Origin: Endomychus coccineus
Taxonomy: Eukaryota > Arthropoda > Insecta > Coleoptera > Endomychidae
NCBI GenBank assembly: GCA_958510875.1
Contig: OY294067.1
Span: forward strand, 31,608,912 to 31,672,911
Direction of reading: 5' to 3'
DNA: 64,000 nucleotides
Part shown: one piece after another, positions 8,454 through 19,660 of the stretch
Position numbering within the stretch: position 1 is the stretch's first letter
Layout: every line of letters begins with the position of its first letter
Notes under the pieces: model-generated
What the model saw: the letters and a program-made list of their open reading frames with translations, nothing else
The model's database searches: none
Told to the model about the DNA's origin: nothing
Made by a program: the position numbers and the translations under genes

Positions 8454-8669
8454 ATGGGTTTGGATTTTAGCAATAAAAGACATCTCCATAGTGGTCATCA
8501 GTCATTATCTACAACGAGCTCGAGGGAGAAGGTTGCTTCTGCATCACTGTCATTGAAGAAGGAGAAGGTTGCTTCTGCATCACTATCATTGGAAAATATA
8601 AATTTTTTGAAGTCCCTTGGTTACAATGTCGGAAAAACTTCAAATATTCAACGAGCCAAACTTCATTGA
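8454..8669 (+). CDS. small basic protein with a duplicated EKVASASLSL segment
   Basis: 71 residues. The decapeptide EKVASASLSL occurs twice (about 25-34 and 37-46), a 36-bp direct repeat in DNA. The C-terminal part has ENINFLKSLGYNV, a short motif I associate with small proteins encoded before the capsid gene in related elements. The last 44 bp overlap the start of the capsid gene in another phase. No domain or membrane segment can be named. It may be a real virion peptide or only the upstream open frame of the capsid mRNA. Confidence 0.45.
   Translation: MGLDFSNKRHLHSGHQSLSTTSSREKVASASLSLKKEKVASASLSLENINFLKSLGYNVGKTSNIQRAKLH
8595..8604 (+). promoter_or_regulatory. possible TATA box of the major capsid gene
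   Basis: AATATAAATT, about 30 bp upstream of the capsid ATG at 8626 and inside the small overlapping frame. It would give a leader of only a few bases. Confidence 0.35.
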
Positions 8670-9828
8670 AGACATCATCCGGGAAGAAACTCATACCTAC
8701 TATCCACACACAACATCTTTTGGCAACAGCGATGAAATTGAGATATTAATCAATCAACAAGATGTGTTGGTAGATTTGGCATCGTCTGCTTTATTCATCG
8801 AGGCAGAATTCCAGCCAGAAGCAAGTGGTGATGGTGAATATAAACTAACGAATAATTTCGGAGCGTTTCTCTTCGAATATATTAGTTATGAATTGAATGG
8901 AAAAGAGATAGACAAAGTACGTGATCCTGGTATTGTCAGCACCATCAGAGCTTATCTAACATATGCCAAACATGAATCTATACCTCTAGCTATTTCTGGA
9001 TGGTCATTTAAGGATGCATTGAGTTCAGTCTACAATAATAAAATCAATTTATGGATACCGTTGAATTTTCTACTAGGCCTATTCATTGACTATAACAAAG
9101 TCTTGAGTGGAAAACATAAGCTGCGCTTGATAAGGTCTCGAACCGATAACGATTGTTATACCAATAGCACAGGTACGAAGAGGGCTAAAATAAATGTGAA
9201 GACGATAGCATTAAAAGTGCGACATGTGTTTCCAAGTGATCAGGTTAAATTTCAAATGTTGGAGAATTTGAGTGCTGAGAAGCCTATTTTGATTCCATTT
9301 CGCAGCTGGGATCTGCATGAAAATCCGTTGATGAAGGAGAGCACTCGTGACATTTGGGCTGTTAAAACATCAATGAATTTGGAACGACCCAGATATGTGA
9401 TTTTAGCTTTCCAAACTGATCGAAAAAATAATCCTGTTAAGCACAGTGCATATTTCGATAATATAAACTTGCTAAATGTAAAATTATACTTGAATTCAGA
9501 GTGTTATCCATATGAAGCAATGAAATTGAATTTCACCGACCAGCAATACGTGGAAGCATACCAGATGTACTATGATTTCCAGAAATCATTTTCAAATAAA
9601 ATAATAAGCGAACCCATGTTAGATTATATAGCATTCAAGAATAGAGCAATTTTTGTGATTGACTGTTCAAAACAAAACGATGCTATAAAGTCATCAACAG
9701 TTGACGTCAAACTAGAGATGGAAAGTTTCCTGAATTTCCCCAAAAACACCAGGGCTTATTGCATCATCATTAACGATCGTATAATGGAGTATTCTCCAAT
9801 TACAGGATCAGTTCGGAGTTTAGTGTGA
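8626..9828 (+). CDS. major capsid protein, double-jelly-roll type (Polinton)
   Basis: 400 residues starting MSEKLQIFNE. The ATG at 8626 is the first in frame; upstream codons (TTG at 8617) are not starts. Residues 33-60 (motif SDEIEILINQQD at 35-46, then an FIEAEF strand) match the N-terminal strand of the Polinton/adintovirus double-jelly-roll capsid protein. The rest is beta-rich with a SWDL...NP...T.IWAV segment in the middle and a C-terminal ...LEMESFLNFPKNTRAYCIII block. The length is somewhat short of large hexons but fits this family. The frame is intact. It is the last gene of the block, with AATAAA at 9875-9880 about 50 bp downstream. Assembly into particles is inferred, not shown. 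Confidence 0.85.
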   Translation: MSEKLQIFNEPNFIEDIIREETHTYYPHTTSFGNSDEIEILINQQDVLVDLASSALFIEAEFQPEASGDGEYKLTNNFGAFLFEYISYELNGKEIDKVRDPGIVSTIRAYLTYAKHESIPLAISGWSFKDALSSVYNNKINLWIPLNFLLGLFIDYNKVLSGKHKLRLIRSRTDNDCYTNSTGTKRAKINVKTIALKVRHVFPSDQVKFQMLENLSAEKPILIPFRSWDLHENPLMKESTRDIWAVKTSMNLERPRYVILAFQTDRKNNPVKHSAYFDNINLLNVKLYLNSECYPYEAMKLNFTDQQYVEAYQMYYDFQKSFSNKIISEPMLDYIAFKNRAIFVIDCSKQNDAIKSSTVDVKLEMESFLNFPKNTRAYCIIINDRIMEYSPITGSVRSLV

Positions 9829-10137
9829 AGAACCATGAATCTGTTATTATTTTAATTCTAAATGTATTTTTCTAAATAAATGTTATTATTATTATTTTTG
9901 GTATTTTATTTCTCTCACTTTCCCGCAAGACATCACAATAATGAACGAGCCGTTTGGTAAAGTACAGTCCCTTGGATCAACCCATCAGGATTGTAATCTA
10001 AATTTTAAATATCGCTTCAGGTCTAGAAACAAAAATGTATGCAACTATCTAATTAATAAATATAAAAGTGATTCAGATTATTATGTTATCTTTTCAATTA
10101 TTATAATATGTAGTACCTAGTGGTTATAAGACAGTTT
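9829..10137. other. non-coding spacer between the capsid gene and right TIR
   Basis: AT-rich, with the capsid poly(A) signal and no open frame of note. No integrase, polymerase or protease gene fits here. Together with the TIRs this accounts for all remaining DNA in the element. Confidence 0.7.
9875..9880 (+). terminator. poly(A) signal of the capsid gene
   Basis: AATAAA 47 bp after the capsid stop codon, followed by T- and GT-rich sequence. Confidence 0.6.
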
Positions 10138-10496
10138 GCGGTAAATATTCTCTCTTATCTCGAGTGTTGAAGCCGATAAAGTTGTCACATTCAGAATAGC
10201 GAATATTCATTGATATCAATTCGTTGAAGCTTCTTTCTTCATGTGGGTTATCAATCTCAAACTTGAAGAATCTCAAATAAATCTACAGGTAATAATAGTC
10301 AAACATATTCATTTAGCCCCAGCCAAATTTCTCGAAGGTTCGCAAATGATAACAATGTTGCATACAAAATAGCTTTAGGTTAGTTACATGGGAAATATCG
10401 ATAATGTCAAATAAAAGGTAATAAAGGTGGGGTAATTTCTACAGCAGATATTTAACCTCAAAGATTCATCTGTTCAATGTTTGAGTCCTCATCGAA

Positions 10497-11995
10497 CCAT
10501 CATAGTTCGTGAACGATGATGTCAGCTTGTTGAATCACGTGCTAAACAAGTGTCTGAATGTTGATAATGATCGCTTATGAAGAAGATACTATAGCTCTAC
10601 TCAATGTTCAGACTTTTATGAAGCATGTGTTTGAATGTCATATAGATTAGCGCTTATGAAGATATTCATATGATTATGTAAACCCGTGAACAAAAATGTG
10701 TTTATCATTATAATCTTTTACGCGAACGTATGGAGTTTGTAAAAGTCGTGCTCGTGAAGGAAAATAGTACAGATTGCTAATGGAGATATTTATATAATTA
10801 TTATTGGTATTTTATTCCTCATCAGCCCATCATAGTTCGTGAACGATGATGCCAGGCTGTTGAATCACGTGCTAAACAAGTGTCTGAATGATGATAATGA
10901 TCGCTTATGAAGAAGATACTATAGCTCTACTCAATGTTCAGACTTTTATGAAGCATGTGTTTGAATGTCATATAGATTAGCGCTTATGAAGATATTCATA
11001 TGATTATGTAAACCCGTGAACAAAAATGTGTTTATCATTATAATCTTTTACGCGAACGTATGGAGTTTGTAAAAGTCGTGCTCGTGAAGGAAAATAGTAC
11101 AGATTGCTAATGGAGATATTTATATAATTATTATTGGTATTTTATTCCTCATCAGCCCATCATAGTTCGTGAACGATGATGCCAGGCTGTTGAATCACGT
11201 GCTAAACAAGTGTCTGAATGTTGATAATGATCGCTTATGAAGAAGATACTATAGCTCTACTCAATGTTCAGACTTTTATGAAGCATGTGTTTGAATGTCA
11301 TATAGATTAGCGCTTATGAAGATATTCATATGATTATGTAAACCCGTGAACAAAAATGTGTTTATCATTATAATCTTTTACGCGAACGTATGGAGTTTGT
11401 AAAAGTCGTGCTCGTGAAGGAAAATAGTACAGATTGCTAATGGAGATATTTATATAATTATTATTGGTATTTTATTCCTCATCAGCCCATCATAGTTCGT
11501 GAACGATGATGCCAGGCTGTTGAATCACGTGCTAAACAAGTGTCTGAATGTTGATAATGATCGCTTATGAAGAAGATACTATAGCTCTACTCAATGTTCA
11601 GACTTTTATGAAGCATGTGTTTGAATGTCATATAGATTAGCGCTTATGAAGATATTCATATGATTATGTAAACCCGTGAACAAAAATGTGTTTATCATTA
11701 TAATCTTTTACGCGAACGTATGGAGTTTGTAAAAGTCGTGCTCGTGAAGGAAAATAGTACAGATTGCTAATGGAGATATTTATATAATTATTATTGGTAT
11801 TTTATTCCTCATCAGCCCATCATAGTTCGTGAACGATGATGCCAGGCTGTTGAATCACGTGCTAAACAAGTGTCTGAATGATGATAATGATCGCTTATGA
11901 AGAAGATACTATAGCTCTACTCAATATTCAGACTTTTATGAAGCACGTGTTTGAATGTCGTATAGATTAGCGCTTATGAAGATATTCATATGGTT
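10497..11995. repeat. 330-bp tandem repeats in right TIR (about 4.5 copies)
   Basis: The block ttattggtattttattcctc recurs at 10801, 11131, 11461 and 11791, exactly 330 bp apart, and the units between are nearly identical. The outermost copy is partial, stopping where the sequence changes to ttattatccacatc near 11995. The left TIR has only about 1.5 units, so copy number changed in one arm only. Confidence 0.92.
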
Positions 11996-13675
11996 ATTAT
12001 CCACATCTATTCCTCATCATAGTTCTACCTCTTGGGAGGTTGGGGAAATGAGTTCGATCTCTATAAAACTCCCTCGCATATATGTTTCCCATTGAAATTG
12101 ATTGAATTTTATAAAAAGCCAACTATCCTATGAAGAAATGTGTGTCGATGAAAAATGTTTTATTAGTATATTTTTGTATACTGAAAAAAAAAATTATATT
12201 AGCACATCTATATGTTTAAGATGATTAAAAAAATGTATTTTGTTATATAGCAATCGAGCTGTACAGACAGTTCGAATAATCATCGTGATGCGTAACACCG
12301 CTTCGTCTAGATTCTGTATAGGGCTACACCCAGCAGCAGCTAGATTTCGGATCATATTATGCGATTTACAATCAATATGATTCGAATATATACATACTAT
12401 ATGTGTGATTTAAAATAAAGTATTCTCATCGCGTTTGAAGGTGATCGGCGTATCTTTCTTATCTCTCTCTCGAGCGAGCTGTAGCTCTACCGCAAAAAAT
12501 GATAGTGAATATTGTTCAACCTTATTTGAATTATATAGGATAATTTATGTAACATACATGAATGAATATTATAGCGAATTATGTTTACTTCGGAACTAAT
12601 TTTGGAAAAAACATTTTATATATTCATTTTACTTTCGGATAACTTATGAAACTACTTTAACATTGAAGGATCGATAATTTCAAGTTGAATACATTGCTGT
12701 TGGACATGATTTGGCACAACCTTATCGCACAAGTAAGCTAATGATGCATACTTATAATATTATAACGAATATTGTACTCGCTAGTACTAATCAAGCAAAA
12801 AGTCCTTAGATGATTTAATAGTTATTTCTGCAAACGCTTCATAATATCGCTATTATGAGAAGCAGCATTTTTGTAAACTATCACATGTTAGATGTTATGG
12901 CCCTTATTGAAGACTTGTGGGGGCAGTCAATGCGCCGCGTACGATATCATTATAACTCAGACAAAACCCTGCGACTAACGGCATGTACAAACAACCTCAC
13001 ATTTCATTGAAGGCTCCTGCAAGGTAGATACCTCGTTGAAGACCTGCGTGATAGACATCATTATACCTGCACACTCTGTATAACCTCACATACACACCTG
13101 TCTCGTTGGAGATCGCGCCAGCTTCATTCAAATTCACATGACTAACGTCATACATAAACAATCTGTATAACCTCACATTCCATACCCCATTGAAGTCTCC
13201 CAACTCCATTTTGTATACTAAAAATAATTTCCATATATGTTTAAGATGATTGAAATTGCATTTTGTAATATAGCAATCAAGTAAGGTACAGACAGCTTGA
13301 ATAAACGTTTTTGAAAGTAATTTCCTTATAAACATCGCGTTTGAGAGAGATGCAGAAGATATCATTTCTATACTATATATAACATTCCATTTATGCATTC
13401 AAGGAACAGCAGCCCTCCCATGATACCTCCGTTGAATGCCCGGTCTCTTTCAAAAATCACGTGACTGACGGCATGTACAAACAACACTATTTCAAAACCC
13501 CTATGGGCTAGCGCTATGAAGTCTCACATTCCATACCTCGCTTCGTGACATACCTGCATGACTAACGTCATGTAAAACAATTACCTGCATCATATAGACT
13601 GCAATATACTCGCACTTATCACTCAGACCGGATACCCCGCGGTTATATCTACAACATTAAAATCGCTTGTTCTCA

Positions 13676-13758
13676 ATTCCTCCATAGCTGAGCGGTTAAG
13701 GAGCTGGCTTTTGGATTTCATTTCTCGGGTTCGATTCCCGTGTGTAGAAAAATATTTT
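13676..13758 (+). other. tRNA-like sequence with pol III A and B boxes (right TIR)
   Basis: A box TAGCTGAGCGG at 13685-13695, B box GGTTCGATTCC at 13728-13738, and a TTTT run at 13755-13758 that could stop pol III. The D- and T-arms can form but acceptor pairing is poor, so this is a tRNA relic or a pol III small-RNA promoter rather than a working tRNA. It is identical to the left TIR copy and points outward from the element. Confidence 0.55.
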
Positions 13759-13987
13759 GATGCTGCTTTACATTGAAGTTCTCCCTAACCTCACATATTG
13801 CTTGCTGTCTACCTTGAACGATCTTGTATATACAAGCTGATCGCTCTACCACCAAGGTCAGAGACGACCACACCCTAGAGGTCACACCATCTACCCAGCT
13901 GATAATACACTACCGCGCATGCGCTACTGGTTGCCTACATCTGATAAGGCTCGCTGTCTGGCCGCCCCAAGTGACGCCATACCTACT

Positions 13988-13993
13988 TCCATA
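13988..13993. repeat. target-site duplication, right (tccata)
   Basis: Identical to 400-405; the satellite monomer continues directly with acaatgattttgc. Confidence 0.95.
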
Positions 13994-16900
13994 ACAATGA
14001 TTTTGCAATAGATAACATCAGAATTGTGTGTAATTCTGGCGAATTTTTAATCCACTCAACTCTGGTCTAGTCTCCTGCTGTCATTGTAGATTTTAGGTAG
14101 CTTCTAGGATCATGTTATTTAGGGTCATAGAGGGTATTAGGTTCGGTACTCTATGAAGGTATGAATGTGTAGGCTCTCGAATTGTAGCTTTTTAATAATT
14201 TGGCAATTTCTCAGTTATTTGTTTTATTTCGGTTTGATATAGACATAAAGATGTTTATTTTGGATTGTTGTTGATATCCATAACAATGATTTTGCAATAG
14301 ATAACATCAGAATTGTGTGTAATTCTGGCGAATTTTTAATCCACTCAACTCTGGTCTAGTCTCCTGCTATCATTGTAGATTCTAGGTAGCTTCTAGGGTC
14401 GTGTTATTTAGGATCATAGAGGGTATTAGGTTCGGTACTCTATGAAGGTATGAATGTGTAGGCTCTTGAATTGTAGCTTTTTAATAATTTGGCAATTTCT
14501 CAGTAATTTGTTTTATTTTGGTTTGATATAGACATAAAGATGTTTATTTTGGTTTTGGTTTGTTGTTGATATCCATAACAATGATTTTGCAATAGATAAC
14601 ATCAGAATTGTTTGTAATTCTGGCGAATTTTTAATCCACTCAACTCTGGTCTAGTCTCCTGCTGTCATTGTAGATTCTAGGTAGCTTCTAGGATCGTGAT
14701 ATTTAGGGTCATAGAGGGTATTAGGTTCGGCACTCTATGAAGGTATGAATGTGTAGGCTCTTGAATTGTAGCTCTTTGATAATTTGGCAATTTCTCAGTT
14801 ATTTGTTTTATTTTGGTTTGATATAAACATAAAGATGTTTATTTTGGTTTGATGTTGATATCCATAACAATGATTTTGCAATACATAACATCAGAATTTT
14901 GTGTAATTCTGGCGAATTTCCAATCCACTCAACTCTGGTCTAGTCTCCTGCTGTCATTGTAGATTCTAGGTAGCTTCTAGAATCGTGTTATTTAGGGTCA
15001 TAGAAGGTATTAGGTTTGGTACTCTATGAAGGTATGAATGTGTAGGCTCTTGAATTGTAGGTTTTTAATAATTTGGCTATTTCTCAGTTATTTGTTCATT
15101 TTGGTTTGATATAGACATAAAGATGTTTATTTTGGTTTGATGTTGATATCCATAACAATGATTTTGCAATAGATGACATCAGAATTTTGTGTAATTCTGG
15201 CGAATTTTCAATCCACTCAACTCTGGTCTAGTCTCCTGTTGTCATTGCAGATTCTAGGTAGCTTCTAGGATCCTGTTATTTAGGGTCATAGAGGGTACTA
15301 GGTTCGGTACTCTATGAAGGTATGAATGTGTAGGCTCTTGAATTGAAGCTTTTTGATAATTTGTAAGTTTCTCAGTTATTTGTTTTATTTTGGTTTGATA
15401 TAGACATAAAGATGTTTATTTTGGTTTGATGTTGATATCCATAACAATGATTTTGCAATAGATAACATCAGAATTGTGTGTAATTCTGGCGAATTTTTAA
15501 TCCACTCAACTCTGGTCTAGTCTCCTGCTGTCATTGTAGATTCTAGGTAGCTTCTAGGATCGTGTTATTTAGGGTCATAGAGGGTATTCTGTTCGGTACT
15601 CTATGAAGGAATGAATATGTAGGCTCTTGAATTGTAGCTTCTTAATAATTTGGCAATTGCTCAGCTATTTATTCATTTTGGTTTGATATAGAGATGATAA
15701 AGATGTTTATTTTGGTTTGATGTTGATATTCATTATGATGATTTTGCAATAGATGGCATCAGAATTGTGTGTAATTCTGGCGAATTTTCAATCCATTCAA
15801 CTCTGGTCTAGTCTCATGCTACCATTGTAGATTCTGGGTAGCTTCTAGGATCCTGTTATTTAGGGTCATATAGGGTATTAGGTTCGTTACTCTATGAAGG
15901 TATGAATGTCCAGGCACTTGAATTGTAGCTTTTTAATAATTTGGCAATTTCTCAGTTATTTGTTCATTTTGGTTTGATATAGACATAAAGATGTTTATTG
16001 TGGTTTGATGTTGATATTTACATAACAATGATTTTGCAATAGATAACATCAGAATTGTGTGTAATTCTGGCGAATTTTTAATCCACTCAACTCTGGTCTA
16101 GTCTCCTGCTGTCATTGTAGATTTTAGGTAGCTTCTAGGATCATGTTATTTAGGGTCGTAGAGGGTATTAGGTTCGGTACTTTATGAAGGTATGAATGTG
16201 TAGGCTCTCGAATTGTAGCTTTTTAATAATTTGGCAATTTCTCAGTTATTTTTTTTATTTCGGTTTGATATAGACATAAAGATGTTTATTTTGGTTTGTT
16301 GTTGATATCCATAACAATGATTTTGCAATCGATAACATCAGAATTGTGTGTAATTCTGGCTAATTTTTAATCCACTCAACTCTGGTCTAGTCTCCTGCTG
16401 TCATTGTAGATTCTAGGTAGCTTCTAGGGTCGTGTTATTCAGGATCATAGAGGGTATTAGGTTCGGTACTCTATGAAGGTATGAATGTGTAGGCTCTTGA
16501 ATTCTAGCTTTTTAATAATTTGGCAATTTCTCAGTAATTTGTTTTATTTTGGTTTGATATAGACATAAAGATGTCTATTTTGGTTTGTTGTTGATATCCA
16601 TAACAATGATTTTGCAATAGATAACATCAGAATTGTTTGTAATTCTGGCGAATTTTTAATCCACTCAACTCTGGTCTAGTCTCCTGCTGTCATTGTAGAT
16701 TCTAGGTAGCTTCTAGGATCGTGATATTTAGGGTCATAGAGGGTATTAGGTTCGGTACTCTATGAAGGTATGAATGTGTAGGCTCTTGAATTGTAGCTCT
16801 TTGATAATTTGGCAATTTCTCAGTTATTTGTTTTATTTTGGTTTGATATAAACATAAAGATGTTTATTTTGGTTTGATGTTGATATCCATAACAATGATT

Positions 16901-19660
16901 TTGCAATACATAACATCAGAATTTTGTGTAATTCTGGCGAATTTTCAATCCACTCAACTCTGGTCTAGTCTCCTGCTGTCATTGTAGATTCTAGGTAGCT
17001 TCTAGAATCGTGTTATTTAGGGTCATAGAAGGTATTAGGTTTGGTACTCTATGAAGGTATGAATGTGTAGGCTCTTGAATTGTAGGTTTTTAATAATTTG
17101 GCAATTTCTCAGTTATTTGTTTATTTTGGTTTGATATAGACATAAAGATGTTTATTTTGGTTTGATGTTGATATCCATAACAATGATTTTGCAATAGATG
17201 ACATCAGAATTTTGTGTAATTCTGGCGAATTTTCAATCCACTCAACTCTGGTCTAGTCTCCTGTTGTCATTGCAGATTCTAGGTAGCTTCTAGGATCCTG
17301 TTATTTAGGGTCATAGAGGGTATTAGGTTCGGTACTCTATGAAGGTATGAATGTGTAGGCTCTTGAATTGTAGGTTTTTAATAATTTGGCAATTTCTTTG
17401 TTATTTGTTCATTTTGGTTTGATATAGACATATAGATGTTTATTGTGGTTTGATGTTGATATCCATAACAATGATTTTGCAATAGATAACATCAGAATTG
17501 TGGTTAATTCTGGCGAATTTTTAATCCACTCAACTCTGGTCTAGTCTCCTGCTGTCATTGTAGATTTTAGGTAGCTTCTAGGATCGTGTTATTTAGGGTC
17601 ATAGAGGGTACTAGGTTCGGTACTCTATGAAGGTATGAATGTGTAGGCTCTTGAATTGTAGCTTTATAATAATTTGGCAATTTCTCAGTTATTTGTTTTA
17701 TTTTGGTTCGATATAGACATATAGATGTTTATTGTGGTTTGATGTTGATATCCATAACAATGATTTTGCAATAGATAACATCAGAATTGTGTGTAATTCT
17801 GGCGAATTTTTAATCCACTCAACTCTGGTCTAGTCTCCTGCTGTCATTGTAGATTTTAGGTAGCTTCTAGGATCGTGTTATTTAGGGTCATAGAGGGTAC
17901 TAGGTTCGGTACTCTATGAAGGTATGAATGTGTAGGCTCTTGAATTGTAGCTTTATAATAATTTGGCAATTTCTCAGTTATTTGTTTTATTTTAGTTTGA
18001 TACAGATATAAAGATGTTTATTTTGGTTTGATGTTGATATCCATAACAATGATTTTGCAATAGATAACATCAGAATTGTGTGTAATTCTGGCGAATTTTT
18101 AATCCACTCAACTCTGGTCTAGTCTCCTGCTGTCATTGTAGATTTTAGGTAGCTTCTAGGATCGTGTTATTTAGGGTCATAGAGGGTACTAGGTTCGGTA
18201 CTCTATGAAGGTATGAATGTGTAGGCTCTTGAATTGTAGCTTTTTGATAATTAGTAAATTTCTCAGTTATTTGTTTTATTTTGGTTTGATATAGACATAA
18301 AGATGTTTATTTTGGTTTGATGTTGATATCCATAACAATGATTTTGCAATAGATAACATCAGAATTGTGTGTAATTCTGGCGAATTTTTAATCCACTCAA
18401 CTCTGGTCTAGTCTCCTGCTGTCATTGTAGATTTTAGGTAGCTTCTAGGATCGTGTTATTTAGGGTCATAGAGGGTACTAGGTTCGGTACTCTATGAATG
18501 TGTAGGCTCTTGAATTGTAGCTTTTTGATAATTTGTAAGTTTCTCAGTTATTTGTTTTATTTTGGTTTGATATAGACATAAAGATGTTTATTTTGGTTTG
18601 TTGTTGATATCCATAACAATGATTTTGCAATAGATAACATCAGAATTGTTTGTAATTCTGGCGAATTTTTAATCCACTCAACTCTGGTCTAGTCTCCTGC
18701 TGTCATTGTAGATTCTAGGTAGCTTCTAGGATCGTGATATTTAGGGTCATAGAGGGTATTAGGTTCGGTACTCTATGAAGGTATGAATGTGTAGGCTCTT
18801 GAATTGTATCTCTTTGATAATTTGGCAATTTCTCAGTTATTTGTTTTATTTTGGTTTGATATAAACATAAAGATGTTTATTTTGGTTTGATGTTGATATC
18901 CATAACAATGATTTTGCAATACATAACATCAGAATTTTGTGTAATTCTGGCGAATTTTCAATCCACTCAACTCTGGTTTAGTCTCCTGCGGTCATTGTAG
19001 GTTGTTCTAGGGTTGTGTTATTTAAGATCATGGAGGGGATCCGGTTTGATACTCTATGAAGGTATGAATGTAGGTTCTTGAATTGTAGCTTTTTGATAAT
19101 TTGGCAATTTCTCAGTTATTTGTTTATTCTGGTTTGACATAGACATAAAGATGTTTATTTTGGTTTGATGTTGATATCCATAACAATGATTTGGCAATAG
19201 ATAACATCAGAATTGTGTGTAACTGGCTAATTTTTAATCCACTCAACTCTGGTCTAGTCACCTGCTGTCATTGTAGATGGTTCTAGAATCGTGTTATTTA
19301 GGGTCATAGAGGGAATCCGGTTCGATACTCTATGAAGGTATGAATATGTAGGCTCTTCAATTGTAACTTTTCGGTAATTTGGCAATTTCTCAGTTATTTG
19401 TTTATTTTGGTTTGATATTATCATAAAAAATGTTTATTTTGGCTTGATGTTGATATCATAAAAATGTTTTTGCAATAGATAACATCAGAATAGTGTGTAA
19501 TTCTGGCGAATTTTTAATCCACTCAACTCTGGTCTAGTCACCTGCGGTCATTGTAGGTTGTTCTAGGGTTGTGTTATTTAAGATCATAGAGAGGATCCGG
19601 TTTGATACTCTATGAAAGTATGAATGTAGGTTCTTGAATTGTAACTTCAGCAATTTGGCC
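13994..19660. repeat. 289-bp satellite array with a seven-monomer higher-order repeat
   Basis: About 20 monomers. The landmark ccataacaatga starts at 13989, 14278, 14573, 14862, 15150 and 15439, steps of 288-295 bp. Monomer variants recur in the same order after about 2.03 kb: the variant with attatgatg/atggcatcag lies at bases 1-405 and again at about 15618-16020, which is 2029 bp once the 13588-bp Polinton insertion and duplication are subtracted. The period weakens after about 17350, and monomers from 19000 on are diverged and shorter, as expected at an array edge. Confidence 0.9.

Larger units (their letters stand above)
406..13987 (+). mobile_element. Polinton/Maverick-type virus-like transposon, capsid-only (lacks polB and integrase)
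   Basis: The boundaries are exact: the satellite is interrupted after gatatccata and resumes with tccataacaatg, so tccata (6 bp) is duplicated. The element starts AGTAGGTATGGCGTC and ends with the inverse. A 6-bp duplication and AG...CT ends are diagnostic of Polintons. Inside the long inverted repeats all genes lie on the plus strand: A32-like packaging ATPase, DUF8207-like protein, fibre-like protein, phospholipase A2-like remnant, penton-like protein, a small protein and a double-jelly-roll-type capsid protein. The usual protein-primed DNA polymerase B, RVE integrase and adenovirus-like cysteine protease are absent; the only DNA outside the genes is repeats. The TIRs differ at few positions outside the repeat-number change, so insertion was probably recent (inference). 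Confidence 0.93.
10138..13987 (-). repeat. right terminal inverted repeat of the Polinton (3850 bp)
   Basis: Inverted copy of 406-3277. It is 978 bp longer than the left copy, mainly through three extra 330-bp units at about 10497-11995. A 14-bp segment present on the left is missing near 12671. Apart from this and a few substitutions (for example within the G-run near 12918) the copies are nearly identical. The open frame at 12997-13398 is the mirror image of 995-1396. Confidence 0.92.

Noticed and set aside
9829..10137. Searched for a hidden integrase, polymerase or protease fragment in the Polinton spacer and TIRs
   Set aside because: No catalytic motif or extended reading frame of these families was found in any phase, so absence is reported instead.
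13994..19660. Satellite as a possible regulatory tandem gene family
   Set aside because: Stops in all phases of every monomer and no conserved promoter or splice signals. It is a plain satellite.
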